From JANLTX01 sp049840835 (GTDB taxonomy: Bacteria; Armatimonadota; Armatimonadia; Armatimonadales; Armatimonadaceae): 64,000 nucleotides of DNA. Made by a program: the position numbers and the translations under genes. Under the pieces are notes generated by a model. The model ran no database searches and was not told the origin of the DNA. It saw only the letters and a program-made list of their open reading frames with translations. The stretch spans positions 1 to 64,000 of the forward strand of contig JASGJG010000012.1 in the NCBI GenBank assembly GCA_049840835.1, written 5' to 3'. Every line of letters begins with the position of its first letter. The stretch's first letter is position 1. Positions 57,187 through 64,000 of this stretch are shown in pieces.

Positions 57187-58158
57187 ATGGGAAGTTTCGC
57201 GCGGCAGGCGCTCTATGTCGCCATACCTCTGGCTCTAGTCGTCGGTGGGTTGGCGGTTCGAAAACTTCTCACGCGCCCCTCAGGCCCCGCTCTCCTGGCG
57301 ACACCTACGGCCTTTTCTCTAGGCAATGTCGCAGAAGGACGCAAAGTCTCTGCCTCAGTCACCCTGCGTAATACAGGTACCACTCCGCTGGAGATTACCC
57401 GTGTTGATAAATCCTGTGACTGCACGGATCTCTCGCTGCCAGGTCCACTTGCGCCAGGCCAGAGTGCTCCTCTAGCACTGACAGTAGACACTACAGCCCA
57501 GCGGCGGGGACCAATTAACAAGGCCATCGTGCTACACGTAAAAGGTTGGCCCAAAAACCCTATCACTCTGCCAATTCAGGGAAGCATCTATGATGAGCTA
57601 ACTATCACTCCGAAAACGCTGAACCTGGGCATGCTCACCTGCCGCCAGAAACACCCGGTCTCTCTGACCCTGAATCGGTTAGATGGCAAGCCGCTGACAG
57701 TAACAAAAATAGAGCCGCCCGCCGGGTTGGCCATCACTCCTAAGAGTACGGCCCCGAATACCGTAGCACTATCCGGCACATTTACAGCACCAGAAGTACC
57801 AGGGGAATTCCAGGAAACGGTTACGCTACATACAGATGATTCCGCCTTGCCCACTATCACCGCAAGGCTGGACTTCACTGTAAAAGCCGCCTATACTCTC
57901 ACCCCGAAATTTGCGCACTTCGGTCTCACTCGTGAGAAAGCCCCTAAGGAGATTCGAGTAAAAATCAGCGGTCCGCCCACTCCGCTCAAACTGCTCTCGG
58001 TGCCACCGTCTATAAGTGCACGACTGGAAGGCACCACAGTTATCATTGCGCGGCGCCCCGAAGCTCCGAAGCGCTTAGTTACCGAGGTTCGTTTAGGGAC
58101 TCAAAATCCGAAGCAGCCGCAGATTCCAGTGCCGGTTTACAGCTTCTTCAGCAAGTAA
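57187..58158 (+). CDS. DUF1573-type membrane-anchored Ig-like protein
   Basis: The 323-residue protein has an N-terminal membrane anchor (about 6-25, LYVAIPLALVVGGLAVRKLL). A DUF1573 domain follows (about 35-140): SLGNVAEGRKVSASVTLRNTGTTPLEITRVDKSCDCTDL. Two further Ig-like units start near LTITPKTLNLGMLTCRQKHPVSL and FAHFGLTREKAPKEI. DUF1573 proteins are exported and widespread in Bacteroidetes and related groups. Their role is unclear, and many sit in the envelope. The protein is convergent with the membrane gene that follows, with no space between stops. Confidence 0.85.
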   Translation: MGSFARQALYVAIPLALVVGGLAVRKLLTRPSGPALLATPTAFSLGNVAEGRKVSASVTLRNTGTTPLEITRVDKSCDCTDLSLPGPLAPGQSAPLALTVDTTAQRRGPINKAIVLHVKGWPKNPITLPIQGSIYDELTITPKTLNLGMLTCRQKHPVSLTLNRLDGKPLTVTKIEPPAGLAITPKSTAPNTVALSGTFTAPEVPGEFQETVTLHTDDSALPTITARLDFTVKAAYTLTPKFAHFGLTREKAPKEIRVKISGPPTPLKLLSVPPSISARLEGTTVIIARRPEAPKRLVTEVRLGTQNPKQPQIPVPVYSFFSK

Positions 58159-59217
58159 TCAGGGCTGCTTCGGCTCACTCGGTGGCGCCGCAGCCAGCAT
58201 GGTCTTTAGCCAAGGATCATCGCGGGTGCGCCAGATAAGCGCATCTACATAGTAGTGGAAGACCACCACCATGGTGAATGGCACGAAGACCCACATCGCC
58301 CAGGAGTCAGGTGCTATCAACCCTTTTATCTCGATAACACCTACTACCACACCGTAGATAAGTGCTGCGACTGCCCACTTGAGGGCTACTCGCTTGACAT
58401 CGGGGAAGCGGGTCCGCTGGAAGTGCGCTACCCACCCGTGGTACTGCACATCATGAAAAGCCGTTTCCAGCGCCTCGGCCACTAAGAACGGAGTCGCAGT
58501 AATAAAGAAGACAAAGTAGTGGGTGGTCAGCGCGGCGGCCATGAGCAGCAGCTTGGGTGCGTTCACGGGGCGACCAATCGCCGCGCGCCAGACCTGTCGG
58601 AACCCTACCAAGGTCAGCATGATCAAGAAGAAGTTCCAGAGCCAGGTACCCCACTCGCCGGGCAGGTTCGGCACATCTACTTTGACATCGCCGTACACAA
58701 TCAATGGCCCACGTACATCGCCGTAGTCATTGAAAAAGCAGGCGAACATTCCGGTGAAGTAGCACAGACCGTCCAGCCAGTTGTCTAATGGATCCCGGTC
58801 ATCGTTCAGGCCCTTGTAGATTTTCAGGAAGCCCCAGTGCTGACGAATGATATGCCAGGTGCCATAGATTGCTGCCCCCACGATCAGATAGGCTTCCCAT
58901 TTCAGCCAGAGAAACACGAACCCAGCAAGAATAAACCCGCCTAGTCCCCAGGTATAGAGGTTCCGGCGTTTCTGAAACTCCTCAGTATCGGCATGGGTAC
59001 GCGCGAAGGTCTGGAAGATATGGGGATGATCAAAGATAGCTGTAAAGACGAAGTAGGTAATCAGAATAGAGTCACCACGCAGAATGAACCCGAAGCTATG
59101 GGCAATGCGATAGAGGCCATAAAAGAGAAAGGTGAATACGCAAGAGCCGATGAAGAACGTAAGGTCGTAGCGCGGCGAGACAATCCAGCGGATTCGCGGC
59201 CTTTCCCCGGCGATCAT
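58159..59217 (-). CDS. histidine-rich multi-pass membrane protein, function unknown
   Basis: The 352-residue protein has about eight membrane helices and a set of His motifs at their ends: DHPHIFQTFARTH near residue 62, GTWHIIRQHWGF near 115, AFHDVQYHGWVAHF near 255 and VVFHYYVDALIW near 322. This pattern suggests a di-metal membrane enzyme like Brp/Blh carotene cleavage enzymes or fatty-acid hydroxylases, but I cannot assign a family with confidence. Its ATG overlaps the TGA of the AdoMet decarboxylase gene (ATGA), so it is co-translated with a polyamine gene. This link is unexplained. Confidence 0.7.
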   Translation of the reverse strand: MIAGERPRIRWIVSPRYDLTFFIGSCVFTFLFYGLYRIAHSFGFILRGDSILITYFVFTAIFDHPHIFQTFARTHADTEEFQKRRNLYTWGLGGFILAGFVFLWLKWEAYLIVGAAIYGTWHIIRQHWGFLKIYKGLNDDRDPLDNWLDGLCYFTGMFACFFNDYGDVRGPLIVYGDVKVDVPNLPGEWGTWLWNFFLIMLTLVGFRQVWRAAIGRPVNAPKLLLMAAALTTHYFVFFITATPFLVAEALETAFHDVQYHGWVAHFQRTRFPDVKRVALKWAVAALIYGVVVGVIEIKGLIAPDSWAMWVFVPFTMVVVFHYYVDALIWRTRDDPWLKTMLAAAPPSEPKQP

Positions 59218-59612
59218 TTCGTCTCCCCTCGGTCCACACGAGTGATACGCAGTTCAATCGGTGCCAGTGCGGCCTTCAACACCGCCACAGCGGCATCCGG
59301 GTCAGCATCCGGACCACAGGTAAATAAATCGGCGCAGAACAGCCCGCGCTCCGGGTAGGTATGTATAGAGAGGTGTGACTCGGCCAGCGGCAGCAATGCC
59401 GTGTACCCTCCACCGGGGAAGATGTGGACAATGGGGATAGAGAGCGGAGTCATGTTCGCCGCCAACGCGGCTTCTGTCAATGCCACTCCACCTCCTTCGG
59501 CATCCGTCATGCGCTCCGGTGCGCACCCGAATCCATCAAGTAGCAGATGATTTCCTATCATAACCTTAAATGCCTCGGCTCTTTGAGGCTTAAAGGGGCC
59601 TTCAGGTGACAT
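59214..59612 (-). CDS. speH: S-adenosylmethionine decarboxylase proenzyme
   Basis: The 132-residue reading from ATG 59612 (115 residues if ATG 59561 is used) is a short bacterial AdoMet decarboxylase. It has HLLLDGFGC near the start, then PLAESHLSIHTYPERG, where the Glu-Ser bond is cut to make the pyruvoyl cofactor. The catalytic cysteine stands in CADLFTCGPDADP. It makes decarboxylated AdoMet, the aminopropyl donor for spermidine. Longer readings run into noise. The spermidine synthase fusion lies 1.2 kb away on the same strand, on the other side of an oppositely oriented gene. Confidence 0.88.
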   Translation of the reverse strand: MSPEGPFKPQRAEAFKVMIGNHLLLDGFGCAPERMTDAEGGGVALTEAALAANMTPLSIPIVHIFPGGGYTALLPLAESHLSIHTYPERGLFCADLFTCGPDADPDAAVAVLKAALAPIELRITRVDRGETK

Positions 59613-59671
59613 TCTACCCAGCTTCGGGTTAGCCCACTCCAGGTCATGATTTCCCATGGTACGCCATGCCG

Positions 59672-59677
59672 TATACT
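59672..59677 (+). promoter_or_regulatory. putative -10 box (TATACT) of the propeller-like gene
   Basis: TATACT ends nine bases before the ATG at 59687, supporting that start over the in-frame ATG at 59666. Confidence 0.4.
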
Positions 59678-59686
59678 TTTTCACTA

Positions 59687-60844
59687 ATGGATGACCTGTT
59701 GTTAGTGCGAGATGGCGAGTTGTTCCACTTACAAGGTGAGAAAGAAACTCCCTTTGAAAGCCCGTTTGCTCAGGCGCGTGAAGCGGAAGACCAGCGTACT
59801 TTCGAGAATAACCGCTGGCGCGCCGGGAGCGGAGGCATGGAGGAAAATACGCAGTCCATGATTCCGCGCGGCATGCTCTGGGGCGGCAAGGGGCAGTTGG
59901 CACCACCACAGCGCCCTAAGATTGGGTATGCCTTTCATGCGGGAGAACGCTGGTACTACACGCTTACCATGCCACGCGCTGCCGGGTTGTTCTACTGGGA
60001 TCGAACCCGAAACGAGGAAGTGCGGCTCTTTCACAAGCAGGGCTTCACATCAGAACCGTTCTGCGTACTACCTGACCGACGAATTATCATTACGGCGCGC
60101 CATGAAGATGGTTCGGGGAATCTGGTGCTTTTAGACGAAAACGGAGTAGAGCGGGAGCAGCTTACGGAGGGAGATTCGGTAGATTCGAACCCATTTTTCC
60201 ACGATGGCTGGATTTACTTTGATTCCACAGGACTGGGACGCAACGCTGAGGGGATCGTGATGGCACACGCCCCAACAACTATCCAGCGTATGCGCCTGGA
60301 TAGCGGTGAAGTAGAGACGGTGCTGGAAGACGAGAAATTCGATCTACTCTCTCCTAAAATCACCGAAAGTGGCACGCTCTATGTGCTACGCATTCCCAAA
60401 CAGAGTCAAGCACGCTATGGCACGGGCGCAGCGCTGAAGGATGCCGTGCTATTTCCATTTCGGCTGCTCATGGGCCTGTTCGGATTCCTGGCGCTCTTCA
60501 GTCAGTTTTTCGGCAATCAGAAACTCACCTCGTCTCAGGGGCCGAGGGTAGAACGTGACCTTTCGCAGGCTCGTATCCAGCAGCGGTTTGTGGATATTGA
60601 GAAAGAATCGAAAAAGGCGGGCGAGAAAGTAGCTGCCCCGGAGAGCTGGGAGCTGATACGTGTGCGCAACTCTAATATAGAGAGTGTGGCACGGCGTGTC
60701 TGTGCCTTTGAGATTGCGGGAGACAAGGTGCTCTACAGCCGGGGCTATGACCTGCGAGAGCCAGAGGGTGGCGTGCGTAAGACAAGCGGTGAGCTGATTA
60801 CCGCGCTCTCGGGCTACTCCCAGCGCTTGGTTTCGGTTTCGTAG
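59687..60844 (+). CDS. WD40/propeller-like protein, function unknown
   Basis: The 385-residue protein begins MDDLLLVRDGELFHLQGEKETPF and has repeated short strands with Gly-Asp turns: GYAFHAGERWYYTLTMPRAAGLFYWDRT, CVLPDRRIIITARHEDGSGNLVLLDENG, NPFFHDGWIYFDSTG. These resemble blades of a TolB/WD40-type propeller. A hydrophobic segment (LFPFRLLMGLFGFLALFSQFF, about residues 265-285) breaks it and may be a membrane helix. No catalytic motif is visible. It is convergent with the spermidine synthase gene, with a 31-base overlap, and lies between two genes of the polyamine cluster. Confidence 0.6.
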   Translation: MDDLLLVRDGELFHLQGEKETPFESPFAQAREAEDQRTFENNRWRAGSGGMEENTQSMIPRGMLWGGKGQLAPPQRPKIGYAFHAGERWYYTLTMPRAAGLFYWDRTRNEEVRLFHKQGFTSEPFCVLPDRRIIITARHEDGSGNLVLLDENGVEREQLTEGDSVDSNPFFHDGWIYFDSTGLGRNAEGIVMAHAPTTIQRMRLDSGEVETVLEDEKFDLLSPKITESGTLYVLRIPKQSQARYGTGAALKDAVLFPFRLLMGLFGFLALFSQFFGNQKLTSSQGPRVERDLSQARIQQRFVDIEKESKKAGEKVAAPESWELIRVRNSNIESVARRVCAFEIAGDKVLYSRGYDLREPEGGVRKTSGELITALSGYSQRLVSVS

Positions 60845-62358
60845 TAGTTCAGAATCCGCGGGTGGTCCAGGGTGGATATCTCCACCAGGGGCTCCGACGT
60901 ATCCGCATCGAAAGCTGTCAGAGTGGCCAGGTTCGCAGACTGCAGGAAGCGCAGTTTCAGGCCAGTTAGCTTGGTTTTTGTAAGGTCCGGTGCGGGCTCT
61001 GGGGTGGCTCTTGCCAGCGTGAAGCCCCAGTCTCCGAAGGTCGGTACGTAGACATGGTAGGGCGTGGTATTGAATCCGGCAGAGGCTATGGTCTTACGGG
61101 TGCACCAGAAGGCATCGCGGGCGAACAGAGGTGAGGTGGACTGTACTACCAGCACGCCCCCACGTCCTAATCGTTCACGCACGAACTTATAAAACTCTTT
61201 GGAGTAGAGCTTGCCCAGTGCTTCATTGTTCGGGTCGGGCAGGTCGCCAATAATCACCCCGTAGCGGGTAGGATCTTTCTCCAGAAACTTATACGCGTCC
61301 TCATGGACGATTTTCACCCGGGGGTCGCTGAAGGAGTTGTTGTTCAGTTCCCGGAGCGCGGGATAGGTCTTGGCCAGGTCGGTCATGGCCGGGTCGATAT
61401 CTACCAGAGTGATGCTCTTGACATCCGGCCATTTCAGGATTTCACGCACGGCCAATCCATCACCACCACCCAGCACCAGAATGTTCTCCCGGCTGACAGA
61501 GAGGCTCATGGCGGGGTGAATCAGAGGCTCATGATAGCGATACTCATCGGCGGCAGAGAACTGGATATTGCCGTCTAAGTACAATCGCAAGTCGTTCTTG
61601 CGGCGGGTGATGACAATGCGCTGATACGGAGTCTGCTTTGCCAGAAGCACCGAGTCTTCGTAGAGCGCCCGCTCAAAGAACCCGGTGGCTTTATCTGCGG
61701 TAATGAACCCGGTAAAGAGTAGCGCTCCCAGTACCCCAATGATAGCCAGTGGGTAAAAAGGGCGTGGGACTTTCTCTTTGAAGGTAACCACATTCCAACC
61801 GGCGACCCCAAGATTCAGCAGTCCCACTAAGAAGGCTGTTCGGGTAGCGCCAAGCATGGGAAGCAGCAGCAGGGGAAAGAGGATAGAGCCTGCCAGTGAG
61901 CCGATGTAGTCGAAGCTGAGCGCGGCAGCCAGGATGTTCTTGAGGGTTCCATAGCCGCTGAGCAGACGGGTGAGAACCGGCAGTTCCAAGCCCACCAGCC
62001 CCCCCAGCAGAATCAGAGTACCGAAGAGAACGAAATAGTACCCATCGCCCCAGAAGGCGTAGGCGGCATGCAGTGCCCAAGCAGAGAGCCCTCCCACCAT
62101 GGCGAGGGCTACTTCCGTTACGAGAAAGACTCTCAGGAGTCCCTTCTCTATATGCTGACTGGCCCAGGAGCCCAGCCCCATCGCGCCGATAAAGGTGCCG
62201 ATACACAGCGAGAACTGTGTAACCGACGAGCCTAAAAGATACGACGAGATGGTAGCGGTGAGCAGCTCGTAGATGAGGCCGCATGCGGCGACGATGAACA
62301 CCGTCGCCAGCAGCGCCAGGGCTTCTCGCTTCTCAGTTTCAGAGGATAGCGGCGGCAA
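60814..62358 (-). CDS. membrane-fused spermidine synthase
   Basis: The 514-residue protein has about seven membrane helices in its first 220 residues (FIVAACGLIYELLTATISSYLLG and so on). The spermidine synthase fold (about 225-500) follows, with YQRIVITRRKNDLRLYLDGNIQFSAADEYRYHEPLIHP, the nucleotide-site motif ENILVLGGGDGLAVRE near 290, ITLVDIDPAM and the acceptor-site aspartate in YGVIIGDLPDPNN near 375. The reaction would transfer an aminopropyl group from decarboxylated AdoMet to an amine. Its start is TTG at 62358, 20 bases inside the DUF350 gene. Membrane fusion suggests a membrane-bound acceptor, or export of the product; this is inference. Confidence 0.9.
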   Translation of the reverse strand: MPPLSSETEKREALALLATVFIVAACGLIYELLTATISSYLLGSSVTQFSLCIGTFIGAMGLGSWASQHIEKGLLRVFLVTEVALAMVGGLSAWALHAAYAFWGDGYYFVLFGTLILLGGLVGLELPVLTRLLSGYGTLKNILAAALSFDYIGSLAGSILFPLLLLPMLGATRTAFLVGLLNLGVAGWNVVTFKEKVPRPFYPLAIIGVLGALLFTGFITADKATGFFERALYEDSVLLAKQTPYQRIVITRRKNDLRLYLDGNIQFSAADEYRYHEPLIHPAMSLSVSRENILVLGGGDGLAVREILKWPDVKSITLVDIDPAMTDLAKTYPALRELNNNSFSDPRVKIVHEDAYKFLEKDPTRYGVIIGDLPDPNNEALGKLYSKEFYKFVRERLGRGGVLVVQSTSPLFARDAFWCTRKTIASAGFNTTPYHVYVPTFGDWGFTLARATPEPAPDLTKTKLTGLKLRFLQSANLATLTAFDADTSEPLVEISTLDHPRILNYYETETKRWE

Positions 62359-62635
62359 TTATGATGGAGATTCCCAACACGAACGCTGCGGAGAGCGTTG
62401 CCGCCGCTACGTTCTTGTTCTCGAAGATCTCTTTCTCGATATCGGCTTTGATAAGCAGGTCGAAGATCTTAAAGCCTACAGTAGCCAGGACGATACCCAG
62501 GACCCCGAAGGCGAAGGTTGAACCGAGCCCCTCCAGACTCAGTCCATTGGCCTTAGCGCGTGCCGCGCTATCCTGAGCGAATGCACCCGCCGCCAGCCCG
62601 ACGAGTGCCCCTGCTGTCATTACTAACTTTCGCAT
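62339..62635 (-). CDS. DUF350-family membrane protein
   Basis: From ATG 62635 the protein has 98 residues. A signal-like first helix (MRKLVMTAGALVGLAAGAFAQD) is followed by two helices, STFAFGVLGIVLATVGFKIFDLLIK and NVAAATLSAAFVLGISIIIAAAIL, joined by DIEKEIFENKN. DUF350 proteins have no known function but often sit with DUF4178 and membrane spermidine synthase genes, as here. A longer reading adds 17 residues and overlaps the small upstream gene. It could be a partner channel or lipid-interacting protein. Confidence 0.85.
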   Translation of the reverse strand: MRKLVMTAGALVGLAAGAFAQDSAARAKANGLSLEGLGSTFAFGVLGIVLATVGFKIFDLLIKADIEKEIFENKNVAAATLSAAFVLGISIIIAAAIL

Positions 62636-62642
62636 GTCTGTC

Positions 62643-62834
62643 TCACTTTCCGTAGTGTGGGCCGCTGCCAAAGTAGGTCGCCCCAATGCGTGCCGAATGG
62701 CTGCGTACCGCTTGCCGGTCCGCTGCCGTGGTCGCCGTGGGCTTCAGCCCCCAGCCTTTGAGCGCTGCCGTAAAGCTCAGACCGAAAAGGCCGAACGTAA
62801 TGAGCGTCAGAATCCGATAACTCCAGGTTTTCAT
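62643..62834 (-). CDS. small membrane protein of the polyamine cluster
   Basis: The 63-residue protein has one membrane helix (ILTLITFGLFGLSFTAALKGWGL) and a polar tail (RSHSARIGATYFGSGPHYGK). It lies between the lipoprotein and the DUF350 gene, with 12 bases before and 7 bases after, so it is surely part of the operon. The Gly/His-rich end is unusual. No family is recognised. Confidence 0.7.
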   Translation of the reverse strand: MKTWSYRILTLITFGLFGLSFTAALKGWGLKPTATTAADRQAVRSHSARIGATYFGSGPHYGK

Positions 62835-62846
62835 CGTGGCCTACTT

Positions 62847-63404
62847 TTAGTCGTCGTCATCGTTGCTCATCGACTTCCAGGCCGTTTTTGCCGTCTCCGG
62901 TGCTCCCGCGACCATGAAACAGAACCCTATGGGTAGGGCCACAAACCCGAACCAGGCAAGCGGCGGCGGATGCAGCACACCCTGCTCTATCGCCACGCTC
63001 ACCGGGGCATTGGCCGCCGCCGTTTCCGGGTCGGCAATCAGGTTTACATAATACGGCCCCGGCTTGGCAAGTTTGAAGTCCGAGTAGGTACTCAGATCGG
63101 ACTCATGCCACGCCCCATCGTCGTCCGTACCGGATTCATCCCAGAACTCGCCATCGGTATCGAAGACAGGTCCCTCTGCATCTTCCACAACCGCCTGTAC
63201 AAAGATAGACGACTCCGTGAATCCGGAAGAACTTAGCCGCAGCCGATGGACTTTGCCTGTGCCTTGCAGATCAAACGGCCCCAGCTTCAGCCCATCGCCG
63301 TCAATTTGCGACGCGTTCACGTTCTGCTGCGCGACTACTTTGCCATGCTGGTTACAGCCTACAATCCAGCCGCAGAGCGCCACCAGCGCCAGAGTCTGAG
63401 TCAG
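62847..63404 (-). CDS. envelope lipoprotein of the polyamine/DUF4178 cluster
   Basis: The coding part begins near residue 41 of a longer reading whose first 40 codons overlap the DUF4178 gene. The likely start is CTG at 63404, overlapping that gene's TGA, a rare but coupled start. The product has 185 residues with a lipoprotein signal ending in IVGC (TQTLALVALCGWIVGCNQHG). A beta-rich domain follows (KVHRLRLSSSGFTESSIFVQAVVEDAEG, with an acidic stretch, EFWDESGTDDDGAWHES). A C-terminal membrane helix (LAWFGFVALPIGFCFMVAG) ends in SNDDDD. No family is recognised. The acidic loop could bind cationic polyamines, but that is a guess. Confidence 0.6.
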   Translation of the reverse strand: MTQTLALVALCGWIVGCNQHGKVVAQQNVNASQIDGDGLKLGPFDLQGTGKVHRLRLSSSGFTESSIFVQAVVEDAEGPVFDTDGEFWDESGTDDDGAWHESDLSTYSDFKLAKPGPYYVNLIADPETAAANAPVSVAIEQGVLHPPPLAWFGFVALPIGFCFMVAGAPETAKTAWKSMSNDDDD

Positions 63405-64000
63405 ACACCCAAACTTACGGCGGTCCGCTCGTACACTCTCTTTTCCGCTCTCCGCAGCTGCTTCTTCTGCAGGCCGAACATGGAGAACACTTCCGAAGGT
63501 TGCAGGCGCTTGCCCTGGAACCACTCCAGTTCGCCCATTGCGGGGTCGTACTCTGCTGAGATGAGCTGCCCGCTCATGGTGAAGTCCGCGAACTTCATGG
63601 ACCGGGAAACATCTACCGGCCAGGGAATCTCCCCCTCCAGCCCGCGCACCTTGCAGACGCCTTCGTCTACCACGGTCGCCCAGCTATCATTGATACGGAT
63701 GTTGGACCCGGCACTGAGGCTCATGGGGAACTCATCTGGGCCGCCAGGCCATGCCTCGGTCAGAGTCCACTTACCCTCATCGAACTCCAGGTAGCGTGCT
63801 TCACCGTCCTGAGAAAGCAGCACCCACTCTTCCCAGGTGTAGTAACCGCCTTCATCGTCGGTCTGCTCGTAGAGCAAGCGTCCCACGGCGATAAATTTCT
63901 TGCCGGAAATCGTGGCGCTCATACCAATACGAATAGGGTTGGTATAGCTAAATGTACCGCCAGGATGGGTAAATGGCAGCGGCGCGAGGGCGGTGCCGCA
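63401..64000 (-). CDS. DUF4178-containing protein (5' end outside window)
   Basis: The frame is open to the end of the window, and residues before the first ATG (GGTFSYTNPIRIG) read as coding, so the gene starts beyond base 64000. The visible part has the DUF4178 pattern: ATISGKKFIAVGRLLYEQTDDEGGYYTWEEWVLLSQDGEARYLEF, then a second unit around RSMKFADFTMSGQLISAEYDPAMGELEWFQGK. Family proteins are often 350-450 residues, with a zinc ribbon before two DUF4178 copies. The function is not known. It is the first visible gene of the operon that goes on to the membrane-fused spermidine synthase. Confidence 0.85.
   Translation of the reverse strand, partial: CGTALAPLPFTHPGGTFSYTNPIRIGMSATISGKKFIAVGRLLYEQTDDEGGYYTWEEWVLLSQDGEARYLEFDEGKWTLTEAWPGGPDEFPMSLSAGSNIRINDSWATVVDEGVCKVRGLEGEIPWPVDVSRSMKFADFTMSGQLISAEYDPAMGELEWFQGKRLQPSEVFSMFGLQKKQLRRAEKRVYERTAVSLGV

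Noticed and set aside
1..64000. tRNA, rRNA and CRISPR arrays
   Set aside because: Reading through the gaps showed no cloverleaf-like sequence, no rRNA segment and no regular spacer repeats. The direct repeats present are coding (Gly or Thr-Pro tracts). A tRNA finder would settle this.

Overview
The window looks like part of a moderately GC-rich chromosome from a Gram-negative-type bacterium. There are lipoprotein signal peptides, prepilin-like proteins, FlgT/LPP20-type envelope proteins, a Planctomycete-style haem/DUF1549/PA14/DUF1553 protein and many carbohydrate-active enzymes. This mix fits Armatimonadota best, but that placement is inference. No rRNA, tRNA, CRISPR array, transposase or phage gene was recognised. 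Both window edges cut a gene.

Layout. 1-4.7 kb: the end of a coiled-coil gene, then a minus-strand operon with an MprF-type aminoacyl-phosphatidylglycerol synthase between two alpha/beta hydrolases, each junction a 4-base ATGA overlap. 4.8-9.8 kb: a membrane protein, an NHL-type lipoprotein and a 1128-residue GH18/NodB/GT2 fusion. 9.8-15.2 kb: two Ig-like lipoproteins with a DUF4190 protein, PPK2, a Spy-like protein and a TauE exporter. 15.2-23.4 kb: the PSD1-type cytochrome protein, an AraC regulator, an RRM glycine-rich RNA-binding protein and a DUF4832 protein with a dioxygenase. 23.4-32.3 kb: a xylan/arabinan operon (GH10, GH51, LacI regulator, GH51, GH43) behind a LacI-type operator. 32.4-37.1 kb: an ABC sugar permease with a very large extracytoplasmic insertion, an ANT(6)-like protein, a PhyH oxygenase and an aldo/keto reductase. 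37.3-40.2 kb: a tightly coupled operon with a reduced SEDS-like membrane protein and a tandem-DTG aspartyl protease. 40.3-49.0 kb: a TIG lipoprotein, a double M16 protease, a cholesterol-dependent-cytolysin-like protein, SerC and a polysaccharide deacetylase. 49.1-56.3 kb: a DUF2723 glycosyltransferase-like protein, two pseudopilins and a four-ORF FlgT/CsgG/LPP20-like envelope cluster. 56.4-64 kb: an HNH nuclease pair, a DUF1573 protein and a polyamine-related membrane cluster (AdoMet decarboxylase, membrane-fused spermidine synthase, DUF350, lipoprotein, DUF4178).

The most interesting points are: the CDC-like protein that keeps the pore-forming core but lacks the usual cholesterol-binding undecapeptide; the polyamine/DUF350/DUF4178 membrane cluster; the SEDS-like/tandem aspartyl protease operon; the hydrolase-MprF-hydrolase operon; the repeat-bearing insertion in the ABC permease; a family of 28-base palindromes found three times between genes; and recurring -10 boxes 6-11 bases ahead of start codons, which suggests many leaderless mRNAs.
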